From the NCBI GenBank assembly GCA_937872925.1, contig CALMUT010000277.1, forward strand, positions 1 to 64,000: DNA of 64,000 nucleotides, given 5' to 3'. Below, piece by piece: positions 53,125 through 61,912 of this stretch (positions are counted from its first letter, which is position 1; the number at the start of each line of letters is the position of its first letter). The stretch is from an uncultured Myxococcales bacterium (GTDB taxonomy: Bacteria > Myxococcota_A > Polyangia > Polyangiales > Polyangiaceae). The notes beneath the pieces are model-generated. The model did not search any database, had not been told where the DNA came from, and was given only the letters and a program-made list of their open reading frames with translations. Position numbers and translations under genes: made by a program.

Positions 53125-56100
53125 ATGGACCTGAGGTGGACCAGAAGGCTTGCAATGGGCCTTTCACTCGTCGCTCTGAACGTGGTCGGCTGCGCTGAAG
53201 AGCGCGATCCGATCAACCGCGTTCAGGCTGACGCACTTTCCAAGGATTTCTTCGTCGGCAAGCTGGCCGACCCCTCGGACGATCCAGAGTTCTTCTGGCG
53301 CAACTTCGTCGTCGACGGCTCCGAAGCCCAGTCGATGGTGGGCATCGGTTCCTGGGGCGCGGTTGACCGCATCCGTTGGGAAATCACCGAGGACCTGCTG
53401 ATCGCCCGCAAGGCCTACGCCATCTCCGATGGCGCCGACAACAAGGGCAACATCGACAACGGTCCCGCGGACGGCCTGATCATGGCCGCCTACCCGATCA
53501 CGAAGCACTTCGACGTGAAGAAGGCCTACAACCCGCAAACGGGCGAGGACCTGAACATCGTCGAGGAAAACACCTCAGATCGCGTATGGAACCAGCGCAC
53601 GCATATGCGCGTGAACTGGTCGATCAACATCGTCGAGAGCCCCATCTGGTTCGACATGTTCCTCGGCAAGATCTTCGGCGACATCACGGTAACGCCCATC
53701 GCGTACTACGTGAACGACCCGAACCACCCCGATGCGCCGCACTTCGACGCAAAGCAGGGCTACTTCGACATCACGAACAAGTTCTGGGTCGAGCCCGAAG
53801 CAACCTACATGTGGGGCCAGAGCATCCCCGCCTGCATCATCATGGGTCTGTACACCGGCGCCGCCGTGGACAGCTGCGACAAGCAGGAAGCCGTGGTGCG
53901 TAGCTCCTACTGGAAGGTCGACAGCGTGCCGTCAGCGGCCGACTTTGAGCCCTTCGAGAACACCTACGCCAACCTGGACATCATCGGGAACCCCGGCGGT
54001 CTCGGCGACAGCTTCCAGGTGGGCATCGTGACGCCACCGCGCATCGATTGGGATCCGCAGTACGGCTACACCGACGCCAGCATGAAGCGGCACATGCACG
54101 TGCACAACATCTGGAAGCAGAGCCACACCCTCACGGGTAGCTGCACCACGGACGCACAGTGCGGCGGCGGCGCGTGTTTGCCCGTTGCGGACGGTGGCGG
54201 CGCCAAGGCCTGCACCATCCCGTGTAACTCAGACAACCAGAACGAGGGCGGCGTTGCTGGCACCAACCAGCAGTGCGAGCAGGTGACCCAGAGCCTCGTC
54301 GGCAACGGTGGCAAGGTGGAGACCATCCAGCTGCAGCCCGGCTCCCAGTGCAGCACCCGCAACTGGTGCACCCTGCCCGTGCGCAGCCGTACCGTGAAGC
54401 CCATCGGCTACTGGATGAACAAAGAAACCCCGGCAGAGCTCTCGGATCCCTTCCAGAGCAACGACCCGGAGTTCACCAGCAAGAACGGTGAAGACGTCCG
54501 CCAAGGCCAAGGCCCGACGGAAAACATGATCGAGAGCTGGAACCAGCTCATGCGCTTCTCCGTCGCCAAAGCCCGCGAGGTGGAGTGCCGCCGCACCGGT
54601 GGCGAGCGCCAAGCGTGCATGGATCAGTACTTCGAAACCACTGGCGCGCTGCAAGCGAACCAGGAAATGGTGCAGTTCGGTGGCTGGTCGATCGATCAGG
54701 TCAAGCCGATGGAAGACGTCGTCGTCACCTGCCACAACCCTGTGCGTAGCTACGACAACCCCATCTGCGGCGAGCGCGGTTACGAAGCCCGCGTCGGCGA
54801 CATCCGGCACAACTTCCTCTACTACTGGCCCTACGCCTCCCGGGCGCCCTGGGGCGGTATCGCCAACTGGAACGCGGATCCCCTCACGGGCATGATCCTC
54901 GGCGCGTCGGCCACGACCATGGGTCGCTCGGCCACTTACGCCGCAGCCATGGTGCGCGACATCATCATGGTGGCCAACGGCGAACTCACCTTCGACGACA
55001 TCACCGACGGCACGCCGGCGCAGCTCTACGAGCGCCGCCTGCAGAACGGCCACACCCCGCAGACCTTCACCAAGGCCGAGCTCAAGCAGCGTCTCGATAA
55101 TATCGATCCGCTGCATGCCGCGGCCCAGGTCGCGGGCAAGCCCCTCGCCGGTGCGACTCCCAGGGAGAAAACCCACGAGTTGCTTGAGATGCGCAACAAC
55201 CGCATTGCCGGCCTCGGCCCGGCAAGCACGTCGCATCTGGAGTACGAAGCCATCGCCGACAAGGTGCGTGGCTCCGTATACGAAGCCCAGATGATCACCC
55301 CGAACTGGGTGCTCGACGCAGCCGGTATGAACCCGAAGGACACCAAGCTCTCGGACGTGATGGACATCGTGTCCCCGCTCCGCGGCATGGATCACGCTCA
55401 GACGGAGTCCCTGAAGCAGCTCATCGACCTGCGCATGCAGGCGCGCGGCGTCTGCTTCCCGGACATCTACGCCGGCAACGTCGGCAACATGGACGTGCAG
55501 GGCGTCGCCAAGTTCTTCCTCCAGAAGTACAGCGACGAAGCCATCATGGCGAATTTCCCGGACCTGGCGGGCGCGGACGCGCTGACCATCTCCCGGAAGC
55601 GCGCCGACCTGATCTACACGCAGCTGTGGAAAGAGACCTACAAGGGCATTCAGCTCCACGAGGTCGGTCACTCCCTGGGCATGTTGCATCAGTTCGCCTC
55701 GAGCTACGACAGCTTGAACTTCCTGCCCCAGTACTGGCAGCTGCGCGCCAACGAGACCGCCCTCACCGGCGAGGCCTCCACAGGCGCAGCGGCCAACTGC
55801 AAGGGCAACCCGACGCAGGACGGCAACGCTTGCATGGGTCCGCGCTACCTCGATCCGGAGACGGACGACGAGCTCGGTCAAGGCAATGAGTCGCGCCCAG
55901 GCATCTCCTACTTCGGCCACACGTCGACCATGGAGTACCAGAACGAGCGTTTCTTCGAGACGGTCGGCCTGGGTCAGTACGACATGCTCACCATGAACGT
56001 GCTGTACGGACGTCTGCTCCAGTCCTTCGACCGCGACCGGGGCTACTCGGACGCCGAGACAGCGCCCTTCGCGTATCGTAACTGGACGCAGCTGACCGAA

Positions 56101-57894
56101 GACAACTTGGTGGTCTGGTCCAACCCAGACATCATCAAGGACATCAAAGTCACCTCTGGTAAGGGCCAGCCCCTGCCCGGCGGCGGCAACGGTCTGCCCG
56201 GCCAGAACATCTTCGGCACCGGAGAGTTCCTGCAAGGCATGCACTACACGGAGCAGGCTCGACGCCTCAAGGCCTTCGATCCCGCCCGCTGCCGTGAAGC
56301 CACGCAAGAAGAGAAGGACAAGGCCGAGTGGCGCATCGTGCACGGCAAAGTCTGTGCAGCTCCGCCCAAGGACTACGCCTTCTGGCGCGATTTCGAGAAC
56401 GGCACCCCGCCGTCCAATGAAATCAGCGAGCCGCTGCTCAAGTGGCGCGTAAACCCGAACGTTTCGACGGCTCCGGGTGCCATTCGCTGGCCCTTCCGCT
56501 GGGGTGTGACGAGCAACTCGTATCCCCACACCAACCCGTCGGACGCGGGTGCGGACATCTACGAGGTCACGAAGTCGACCATCGAGAAGTTCGATTACCA
56601 GTACCCCTTCACCTACTTCCGCCGGAAGAACCGTGACTGGGCCTACTTCAACATCCCGTCCCGCGTTTCCCGTGGCTTCTATGAGCGCCTCCGCGCGTTC
56701 CACTGGAGCATGGCCATCGACGCGGGCCGCCTGGGTGCTCTGATCTCGCCTGACGAGCCCTTTGCAACCCAGTTCGGCTTCAGCCCGAAGGACGTGGACG
56801 AAGTCAACGCTGGCATCTACAAGATTTTGGGTGAGTCCGATGACTGGGGTCGTCCCCAGGCCATGGCCGCCAACGAAATCTTCGGTGCCATCACCCGCGC
56901 CTTCTTGATGCCGCAAATCGGCAACTACGGCACGTGTGACGTCGCGCCGGGCGCGACCACGGCCCTCCTCGACGCGGACTGCGGTAGCGGCGGCAACAAG
57001 TCGCTCATCGTGGACGCCTCGACGGGCCGCTACATCGACCCGGACTTCAAGGGCGACGCAGACGGCGGCGGTTCCTGGGACTACCAGAACTACGTCAACT
57101 GGGCCGGTTACACCTTCGAGAAGTCGGATGCGTCCCGTGCGCTCACCGACGGTCGCGCGGTGTTCTTCACCATCTCCCGCGAGAACTACCTCGATGGTCG
57201 TAACGTCAACGTGAACTTCCGTACCGACATGCCGCAGGCCATCGACCGCCTCTTGGGTGGTGTGTTGTCCTCGGACTTCGAGACGGTTGCACCCTACGTT
57301 GTCGGCGGAAGCGCTATCGAGACGTCCCCGGTGTTGACCACCAACCTGTTTGGAACCAACCCGACTCGTCCCGCTGGCGCCCGCGCTCTGTTCCCGAACG
57401 TCGGTTACAAGCAGCAGGTGGGCACCTTGGTGTTCGCACACATCTTCGCTCGCTTGAACGGCGACCTGACCCTGTCGAATAAGATGCGTATCTGGATCGA
57501 CGGCCAGGCTTCCCCCGGAGCGAACATCCCGGACGCACAGCAGGCCCGCTTCTACAACCCAGAGAGCGGCTTCACCTACATCGCCAAGAAGTACGGCGAC
57601 GATGTGGTGATGGGCAAGACCGTCGACAAGGGCATCGCCTCGCGCATGCTGCGCACGGCGAACTTGCTCTTGGCGCGGGCGTACGAAGTTGATGGTGGGG
57701 ACAAGAACCCGACCCTCGACCAGTACGGCGCGGTCAACGTCATCCTTGACGCCAACGGCCAGCCCATCCTGCGCAGCGCCGCCTACGCCAACGAGTACCG
57801 CGCCTTCGTGGGACTCTTGGACGCGGCGACCCAGCTGAGCAGCATGATCGGCTACGGCCCGTTCAATGGCTGGGGAGGCATCGACCTGAACTAA
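53125..57894 (+). CDS. Very large zinc metalloprotease lipoprotein
   Basis: A 1589-residue protein; ATG 53125 has a consensus AAGGAG (53113-53118) six bases upstream. A lipoprotein signal with lipobox VVGC (Cys near 23) is followed by a long domain with repeated aromatic/Asn-rich segments, a Cys-rich insert (about 331-400), and the zinc site HEVGHSLGMLH (845-855), a full HExxHxxGxxH metzincin-type motif. STMEYQ near 935 is a possible Met-turn. The C-terminal 600 residues look like further beta/alpha domains without a membrane anchor. Codon use is strongly C-ending, consistent with high expression. Probably an outer-membrane or secreted protease; related to large bacterial zincins of unknown target. 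Confidence 0.85.
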   Translation: MDLRWTRRLAMGLSLVALNVVGCAEERDPINRVQADALSKDFFVGKLADPSDDPEFFWRNFVVDGSEAQSMVGIGSWGAVDRIRWEITEDLLIARKAYAISDGADNKGNIDNGPADGLIMAAYPITKHFDVKKAYNPQTGEDLNIVEENTSDRVWNQRTHMRVNWSINIVESPIWFDMFLGKIFGDITVTPIAYYVNDPNHPDAPHFDAKQGYFDITNKFWVEPEATYMWGQSIPACIIMGLYTGAAVDSCDKQEAVVRSSYWKVDSVPSAADFEPFENTYANLDIIGNPGGLGDSFQVGIVTPPRIDWDPQYGYTDASMKRHMHVHNIWKQSHTLTGSCTTDAQCGGGACLPVADGGGAKACTIPCNSDNQNEGGVAGTNQQCEQVTQSLVGNGGKVETIQLQPGSQCSTRNWCTLPVRSRTVKPIGYWMNKETPAELSDPFQSNDPEFTSKNGEDVRQGQGPTENMIESWNQLMRFSVAKAREVECRRTGGERQACMDQYFETTGALQANQEMVQFGGWSIDQVKPMEDVVVTCHNPVRSYDNPICGERGYEARVGDIRHNFLYYWPYASRAPWGGIANWNADPLTGMILGASATTMGRSATYAAAMVRDIIMVANGELTFDDITDGTPAQLYERRLQNGHTPQTFTKAELKQRLDNIDPLHAAAQVAGKPLAGATPREKTHELLEMRNNRIAGLGPASTSHLEYEAIADKVRGSVYEAQMITPNWVLDAAGMNPKDTKLSDVMDIVSPLRGMDHAQTESLKQLIDLRMQARGVCFPDIYAGNVGNMDVQGVAKFFLQKYSDEAIMANFPDLAGADALTISRKRADLIYTQLWKETYKGIQLHEVGHSLGMLHQFASSYDSLNFLPQYWQLRANETALTGEASTGAAANCKGNPTQDGNACMGPRYLDPETDDELGQGNESRPGISYFGHTSTMEYQNERFFETVGLGQYDMLTMNVLYGRLLQSFDRDRGYSDAETAPFAYRNWTQLTEDNLVVWSNPDIIKDIKVTSGKGQPLPGGGNGLPGQNIFGTGEFLQGMHYTEQARRLKAFDPARCREATQEEKDKAEWRIVHGKVCAAPPKDYAFWRDFENGTPPSNEISEPLLKWRVNPNVSTAPGAIRWPFRWGVTSNSYPHTNPSDAGADIYEVTKSTIEKFDYQYPFTYFRRKNRDWAYFNIPSRVSRGFYERLRAFHWSMAIDAGRLGALISPDEPFATQFGFSPKDVDEVNAGIYKILGESDDWGRPQAMAANEIFGAITRAFLMPQIGNYGTCDVAPGATTALLDADCGSGGNKSLIVDASTGRYIDPDFKGDADGGGSWDYQNYVNWAGYTFEKSDASRALTDGRAVFFTISRENYLDGRNVNVNFRTDMPQAIDRLLGGVLSSDFETVAPYVVGGSAIETSPVLTTNLFGTNPTRPAGARALFPNVGYKQQVGTLVFAHIFARLNGDLTLSNKMRIWIDGQASPGANIPDAQQARFYNPESGFTYIAKKYGDDVVMGKTVDKGIASRMLRTANLLLARAYEVDGGDKNPTLDQYGAVNVILDANGQPILRSAAYANEYRAFVGLLDAATQLSSMIGYGPFNGWGGIDLN

Positions 57895-57908
57895 GAGGTC
57901 ATTGCCAT

Positions 57909-57966
57909 GACGCGCCGCAACAGCGGCGCGTCGCGAAGGGCCCGGACCACATGGTTCGGGCTTTTT
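57909..57966 (+). terminator. Double-hairpin rho-independent terminator
   Basis: First hairpin: GACGCGCCGC-AACA-GCGGCGCGTC (57909-57932), a perfect 10-bp stem. Second: GCCCGGACC-ACAT-GGTTCGGGC (57940-57961), nine pairs with one G-U, followed by TTTTTGCTTTTG. It begins 15 nt past the metalloprotease stop, and the next gene lies on the opposite strand. Confidence 0.9.
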
Positions 57967-58104
57967 GCTTTTGTGCTTTAGCGACGCCACAGGGGAGAAC
58001 ACAGAGACGCCCCTCGGGTTGCCCCGGGGACGAGCCCGGGCGCAATACGCGAGATGAGTGCGGCCGCGACGCACCGCGCCCCGACCCAACCAAACTCAAG
58101 GCCG

Positions 58105-59127
58105 TCAGCTCGCGACTTGCAAGTAGCCGCGCTTGATCAGGGACTGCACGATTTCGGCGGTCTGCAGATCCGTGACCTTGCTGCGATCGAAGAGCGAAGC
58201 GAGCGTCGGTGAATTGAGGGCGGTCTGGAGCAGATCCAAATGCGTCGGCTCGAGCTCGTGTAGCGGGGCCTCCAAGGGAGTGCGCAAGATGAGACGAGAC
58301 TCTACCGGCGGCAGTCGGTCGAGCAACGCATTGAGTTCGTCCTGCTGCCGAAAGCCTTCCATGAGGCCTTCCTGGACGCTCATGTTCATGGGCTCTGCAA
58401 ACTCCTGCTCGGAGGGGGGCTCGAGTTCGAACTGACCCTGTTGGTAGGTCAGCATGCGGTAGAACGCCTTCGGAGGCGGCAGGTGCTCCACGCCTTCGAT
58501 CACTGCGAAGGTGAGGATGCCCTTGTCTAGGTAGATGCGACCGACTTGGTCCCCGCTGCGCAGCACCAGGACGCCGGTCTTCCGCGAGGTGCCAAAGAGC
58601 TGCAGCAGATCCGGCAGCGGGATTTCTTCGAGGTTGCCGCTCATGCGCGGCGCCTCGCCACGGACTTGAGCCTCACGTTTCGCAGCCACGCCTTCCAAGT
58701 CGCTCTTGGATGAGGGCGCGTCGCCTGCGACGGTAACGACTTTGAGAATGCTGGTGCCCACCAAGACGCGATCACCCTCGCGCAGCACGGCGTTCTGGAT
58801 CTTCTCGCCGTTGACGAACGTGCCGTTGGTGGACCCGAGGTCTTGAATCGAAATCACACCGCCACGCATTTCAATCTGCGCGTGTCGCCGGGACACCATC
58901 TCCTCGACCAGCACCATGTCGAGCTCACTGGAGCGGCCGATGACGATCGGACGCGCCTCTTCGATGGGGAACTCCCCGCCCTGGTACTTCCCAGAGATGA
59001 ACCGCAACGCGAGTCGCGCACTACCAGCGTGGACCATGCCGAAAATGTCGCCGCTAAGCCCGTGGGCTTCGGCAGGCTCTCCCGTTTTCGGATGGTGAAG
59101 CTCCACAAGCGCCTGGGTCGCAGCCAT
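58105..59127 (-). CDS. FHA and DUF4388 domain signalling protein
   Basis: A 340-residue cytosolic protein. The FHA domain lies at about 45-125 (GRSSELDMVL, SRRHAQI, GSTNGTFVN), a phosphothreonine-binding fold. A DUF4388 domain occupies about 165-270 (GNLEEIPLPDLLQLFGTSRKTGVL, then GRIYLDKGIL), a module common in myxobacteria and often found with receiver or kinase domains. A C-terminal helical tail ends it. ATG 59127 is preferred to a TTG at 59157. Likely an adaptor downstream of the Ser/Thr kinases of this organism. Its promoter seems to lie at 59258-59287. Confidence 0.85.
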   Translation of the reverse strand: MAATQALVELHHPKTGEPAEAHGLSGDIFGMVHAGSARLALRFISGKYQGGEFPIEEARPIVIGRSSELDMVLVEEMVSRRHAQIEMRGGVISIQDLGSTNGTFVNGEKIQNAVLREGDRVLVGTSILKVVTVAGDAPSSKSDLEGVAAKREAQVRGEAPRMSGNLEEIPLPDLLQLFGTSRKTGVLVLRSGDQVGRIYLDKGILTFAVIEGVEHLPPPKAFYRMLTYQQGQFELEPPSEQEFAEPMNMSVQEGLMEGFRQQDELNALLDRLPPVESRLILRTPLEAPLHELEPTHLDLLQTALNSPTLASLFDRSKVTDLQTAEIVQSLIKRGYLQVAS

Positions 59128-59257
59128 TGGCGGCGGACACGTACTCGCAAGCGACAAGCGGTTTTCGGGACGCAGGAATTGGCATCGGGTGCTCGTGGGC
59201 GAGATGGGTCCTACCCCGGGGGCGGCGGGCAGTCAGCAGGGCTCTGTTTTGCCTAAA

Positions 59258-59287
59258 AAGATAGGGCCTTCGCGGATATAGGGTCAA
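59258..59287 (-). promoter_or_regulatory. Sigma-70-type promoter of the FHA-DUF4388 gene
   Basis: On the minus strand TTGACC (opposite 59282-59287), an 18-bp spacer and TATCTT (opposite 59258-59263). The expected start near 59250 leaves a 5' leader of about 120 nt before the ATG at 59127; no other gene or riboswitch is apparent in it. Confidence 0.5.
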
Positions 59288-59354
59288 GCAAAGCCGCAGA
59301 AATACAGCGCACTTGGCCCTTCTGGGCTGACCTCTGTCAGAGGCCCGGGGCCGG

Positions 59355-61463
59355 TCAGGCCGGTTTGGGTTCGGGTCCGCTGGCGGAACTGATGCTCGGC
59401 AGCTCTTTACGGCCTGCCCGGGCGGGCAATTGGGCGGGCAGAACCACGGTGAAATTGGCGCCCTGCCCTGGCTGGGAGTTGACCTCGATGCGGCCTCCCA
59501 TCTCCTCGACCATGCGCTGGCTGATCGCCAGGCCGAGACCGGTCCCCCGGTCTTTGGTGGTGAAGAAGGGCACAAACAAATTGCTCAGCACCTCGGGCGA
59601 AATGCCGGGACCATTGTCCTTGACGCTGATCTCCACCCATTTGGCGTCGGAGAGCCCCAGGCGATCCCGCAGGGCGGTGCTGACCCAGATGCGCGACGCG
59701 CCGCTATCTTGAGCGTTGAGCACCAAGTTGATCAGCACCTGACGCAGTTGTTCGGCGTCAGCTCGCACGGCGGGCACGTCGTCCGCGAGATCCACGTCCA
59801 TGCTGGCAGCGTCCCCTTCGGTGCGCAGAACCTGCAGTGTGCGGGTGACCACCGCATTGGCATCGATCACACCCGGGTTGCCCTTGGAGGGGCGCGCATA
59901 GTCCAACACCGAACCGACAACTCGATCGAGGCGATCAACCTCCTCCAGGATGATCCCAATGAACTCGCGCGCGTTGGGCTCAAGCTCGGTTCCGTCCTCA
60001 GGATCCCCCAGTAGCTGCGCCGCACCCTTGATCGCGCCCAGAGGGTTCTTCACCTCGTGGGCAAGACCGGCAGCCATCTGCCCCAGCGCCGCCAGGCGGT
60101 CACGCTCCTGTAACCGACGGTACTGCTTGGAGTTCTCCACGACGACGGCGATCTGCACGCAGAGCGCGTCCAAGAGCGCGACATCGTCGGGCGAAAACGC
60201 GTCCCGCACGCGGTCGTCTACGACCAACAGCAGACCAATCACTCCCTTGTTTTCGCCCCGAATGGGCGTCACGACGCTGTCCTTGAACGCCGCCAAGACT
60301 TCCGCGGCCGCCAGCACACGCTCGTCCGCCTCCAGCGCGGTGGTGTTGCGCAACTTGCGATGCTCCAAGATGTCGTCTGCCAATTCCTCGATAACCAAAG
60401 GGCCCTTTTCCAGGCGGTCCAGTAGGGGCCGCGCCACGGACCCGTCGATGCGCGGAGGAGCCGGCGGTCCGAAAGAAAGCCCCAGCTCGAAGTCCTGGCC
60501 GATAGGATCGCGCAGGTACAAGGCAGCGCCGGTTGCGCGACGCGATGCCTCTAGCTCCGTCATCACCACCTGGACCATTTCGCTGACTTGGAGCACGTGC
60601 ACCAGCTGTCGCCTGGCGTTGAGCACGGCGCGCTCCAAGTCGACGCGCTCAAGGAAAAACGCGCGATGGATGTACTGCTCGACCTTGTCGCGTAGGGGCT
60701 CGAACAGCACCAGGATGACGATCGATGCCAAGATCGCGTTGAGGTACATGGTGGAAAAGCCACCCACCAACACCACAAAGACATAGAAGATCCCGGCGAG
60801 GCAGAACGCCAAGGCCGTCGACACCACGAGCTGGCCCAGGATGTCGTAGAGATCGACCAGTCGCTCTCGAATCATCGACTCGGAGAGCATGAACAGAAAC
60901 ACGATGGCAAGCACGGCGCCCACCGGTGGCAGCGGAGCGCCGATGAACCAGAGGAAATCCGCCAGGGAGAACAGCGCCGCGGAGGCACCGGTGAACACCA
61001 AGAAACGCACGCGACGCTGCGTGGCGCGCGACTGACTGCGTTCTCCACGCACGGCCAAGCTGTACAGACCAGCCGCAAAAAGGCCGAACACGTAGAGCAT
61101 CACGGCGCCACGCACGAGCCCGTGCCGATGCTGCGGCGAAAGCACCAATACGAGCATGGGCACCAACAACACGCCGGCAACGCGCACCAAGGTCGAGCGC
61201 CGCTCGAGTCGCGGCACGATAGCCTCGAAGAGATTCACGGCCAGTTGGGGCAGAAGCACCGCCAAGATCGCGGTGAAGCGCACCCACACGTCGGCCTGCA
61301 TGAAGTGATAGAGCCACTGCGCGATGTACCAGAGACCGATATCCGCAGCGAAGGCGGCGAAGAACAAATCTGCACGCCGGCGCCGACCGCGCAGCAGGAA
61401 CGAGCCGGCAATGGCCAACGCGAGCGCGCCGCAAAACAGGCTGGTGCGCGTGCGAAGATCCAT
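59355..61463 (-). CDS. NtrB-type sensor histidine kinase with 7TM-like and GAF domains
   Basis: A 702-residue kinase. N-terminal half: about seven to eight helices (residues 5-260), a membrane sensor region of 7TM type. A GAF-like domain follows (~300-440; ATGAALYLRDP, then VVTPIRGENKGVIGLLLVVDD). The phosphoacceptor helix has GLAHEVKNPLGAIKGAAQ with His469, followed by N-box NLVLNAQDSG, DNGPGISPE and GTGLGLAI. The HEVKNPL box is characteristic of NtrB/AtoS-type kinases that act on sigma-54 response regulators. No receiver-domain regulator lies next to it. Ends in a short Pro/Ser tail. It lies 62 nt after a small lipoprotein gene. Confidence 0.9.
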   Translation of the reverse strand: MDLRTRTSLFCGALALAIAGSFLLRGRRRRADLFFAAFAADIGLWYIAQWLYHFMQADVWVRFTAILAVLLPQLAVNLFEAIVPRLERRSTLVRVAGVLLVPMLVLVLSPQHRHGLVRGAVMLYVFGLFAAGLYSLAVRGERSQSRATQRRVRFLVFTGASAALFSLADFLWFIGAPLPPVGAVLAIVFLFMLSESMIRERLVDLYDILGQLVVSTALAFCLAGIFYVFVVLVGGFSTMYLNAILASIVILVLFEPLRDKVEQYIHRAFFLERVDLERAVLNARRQLVHVLQVSEMVQVVMTELEASRRATGAALYLRDPIGQDFELGLSFGPPAPPRIDGSVARPLLDRLEKGPLVIEELADDILEHRKLRNTTALEADERVLAAAEVLAAFKDSVVTPIRGENKGVIGLLLVVDDRVRDAFSPDDVALLDALCVQIAVVVENSKQYRRLQERDRLAALGQMAAGLAHEVKNPLGAIKGAAQLLGDPEDGTELEPNAREFIGIILEEVDRLDRVVGSVLDYARPSKGNPGVIDANAVVTRTLQVLRTEGDAASMDVDLADDVPAVRADAEQLRQVLINLVLNAQDSGASRIWVSTALRDRLGLSDAKWVEISVKDNGPGISPEVLSNLFVPFFTTKDRGTGLGLAISQRMVEEMGGRIEVNSQPGQGANFTVVLPAQLPARAGRKELPSISSASGPEPKPA

Positions 61464-61525
61464 AGTTCAGGCCTAGCACCAGCGAGCTCGCCCCCGCGCA
61501 AGTGCGCGATGGGCGTCGGCGGGAC

Positions 61526-61912
61526 TCAGCCGCCGTTGGACGTCTTGCCGTCGCTACCGCTGGCAGCGCCGGATTCCGTGCCTTGCTTGGTCTCCGCTTC
61601 TTCGGAGCCGTTGCCGGCGCCGCTGGAACTCTCGGTTTCGCTCTCCCAGGGATAGGGGGAGGGGCCACCGGGGCCGCTTTCTTGGGCGATCCACGGGTAG
61701 GGCGAGGGGCCGTTGGGATCGTCGTCAGAGCTCGACAGCACCGGGTCCCGCATGGGGTCGAGGGCGACTGGCTGTTCTCCGGGCCCTTCCTCGGGCTCCC
61801 CGGTGACACTGAGATCGTATTCGTCTTCTTGATAATCCGGGTCCACCAACTGCGCGGAGCAACCGCCCAGAGCGAACAACGGAATTGCGAGGTACAGGAT
61901 GCGTCGCATCAC
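61526..61912 (-). CDS. Small lipoprotein with GPSPYPW repeats
   Basis: A 128-residue protein with a lipoprotein signal (LFALGGCS, cysteine near 18). The mature part is acidic and Gly/Ser/Glu-rich, with two copies of GPSPYPW (about 69-75 and 83-89) and no cysteine besides the lipid anchor. It probably is a disordered surface or periplasmic protein; I do not recognise a family. ATG 61912 overlaps the sigma-54 activator's stop by 4 nt, so both are translated from the same message, and the sensor kinase follows. It may belong to the sensory system. Confidence 0.65.
   Translation of the reverse strand: MMRRILYLAIPLFALGGCSAQLVDPDYQEDEYDLSVTGEPEEGPGEQPVALDPMRDPVLSSSDDDPNGPSPYPWIAQESGPGGPSPYPWESETESSSGAGNGSEEAETKQGTESGAASGSDGKTSNGG

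Noticed and set aside
54229-58089. A 1286-codon open frame on the minus strand opposite the metalloprotease
   Set aside because: It is antisense to a gene with a signal peptide, zinc motif, RBS and terminator. Long antisense frames are expected where codons are strongly C-ending; its protein is Val/Gly/Asp/Arg/His-rich with no domain.
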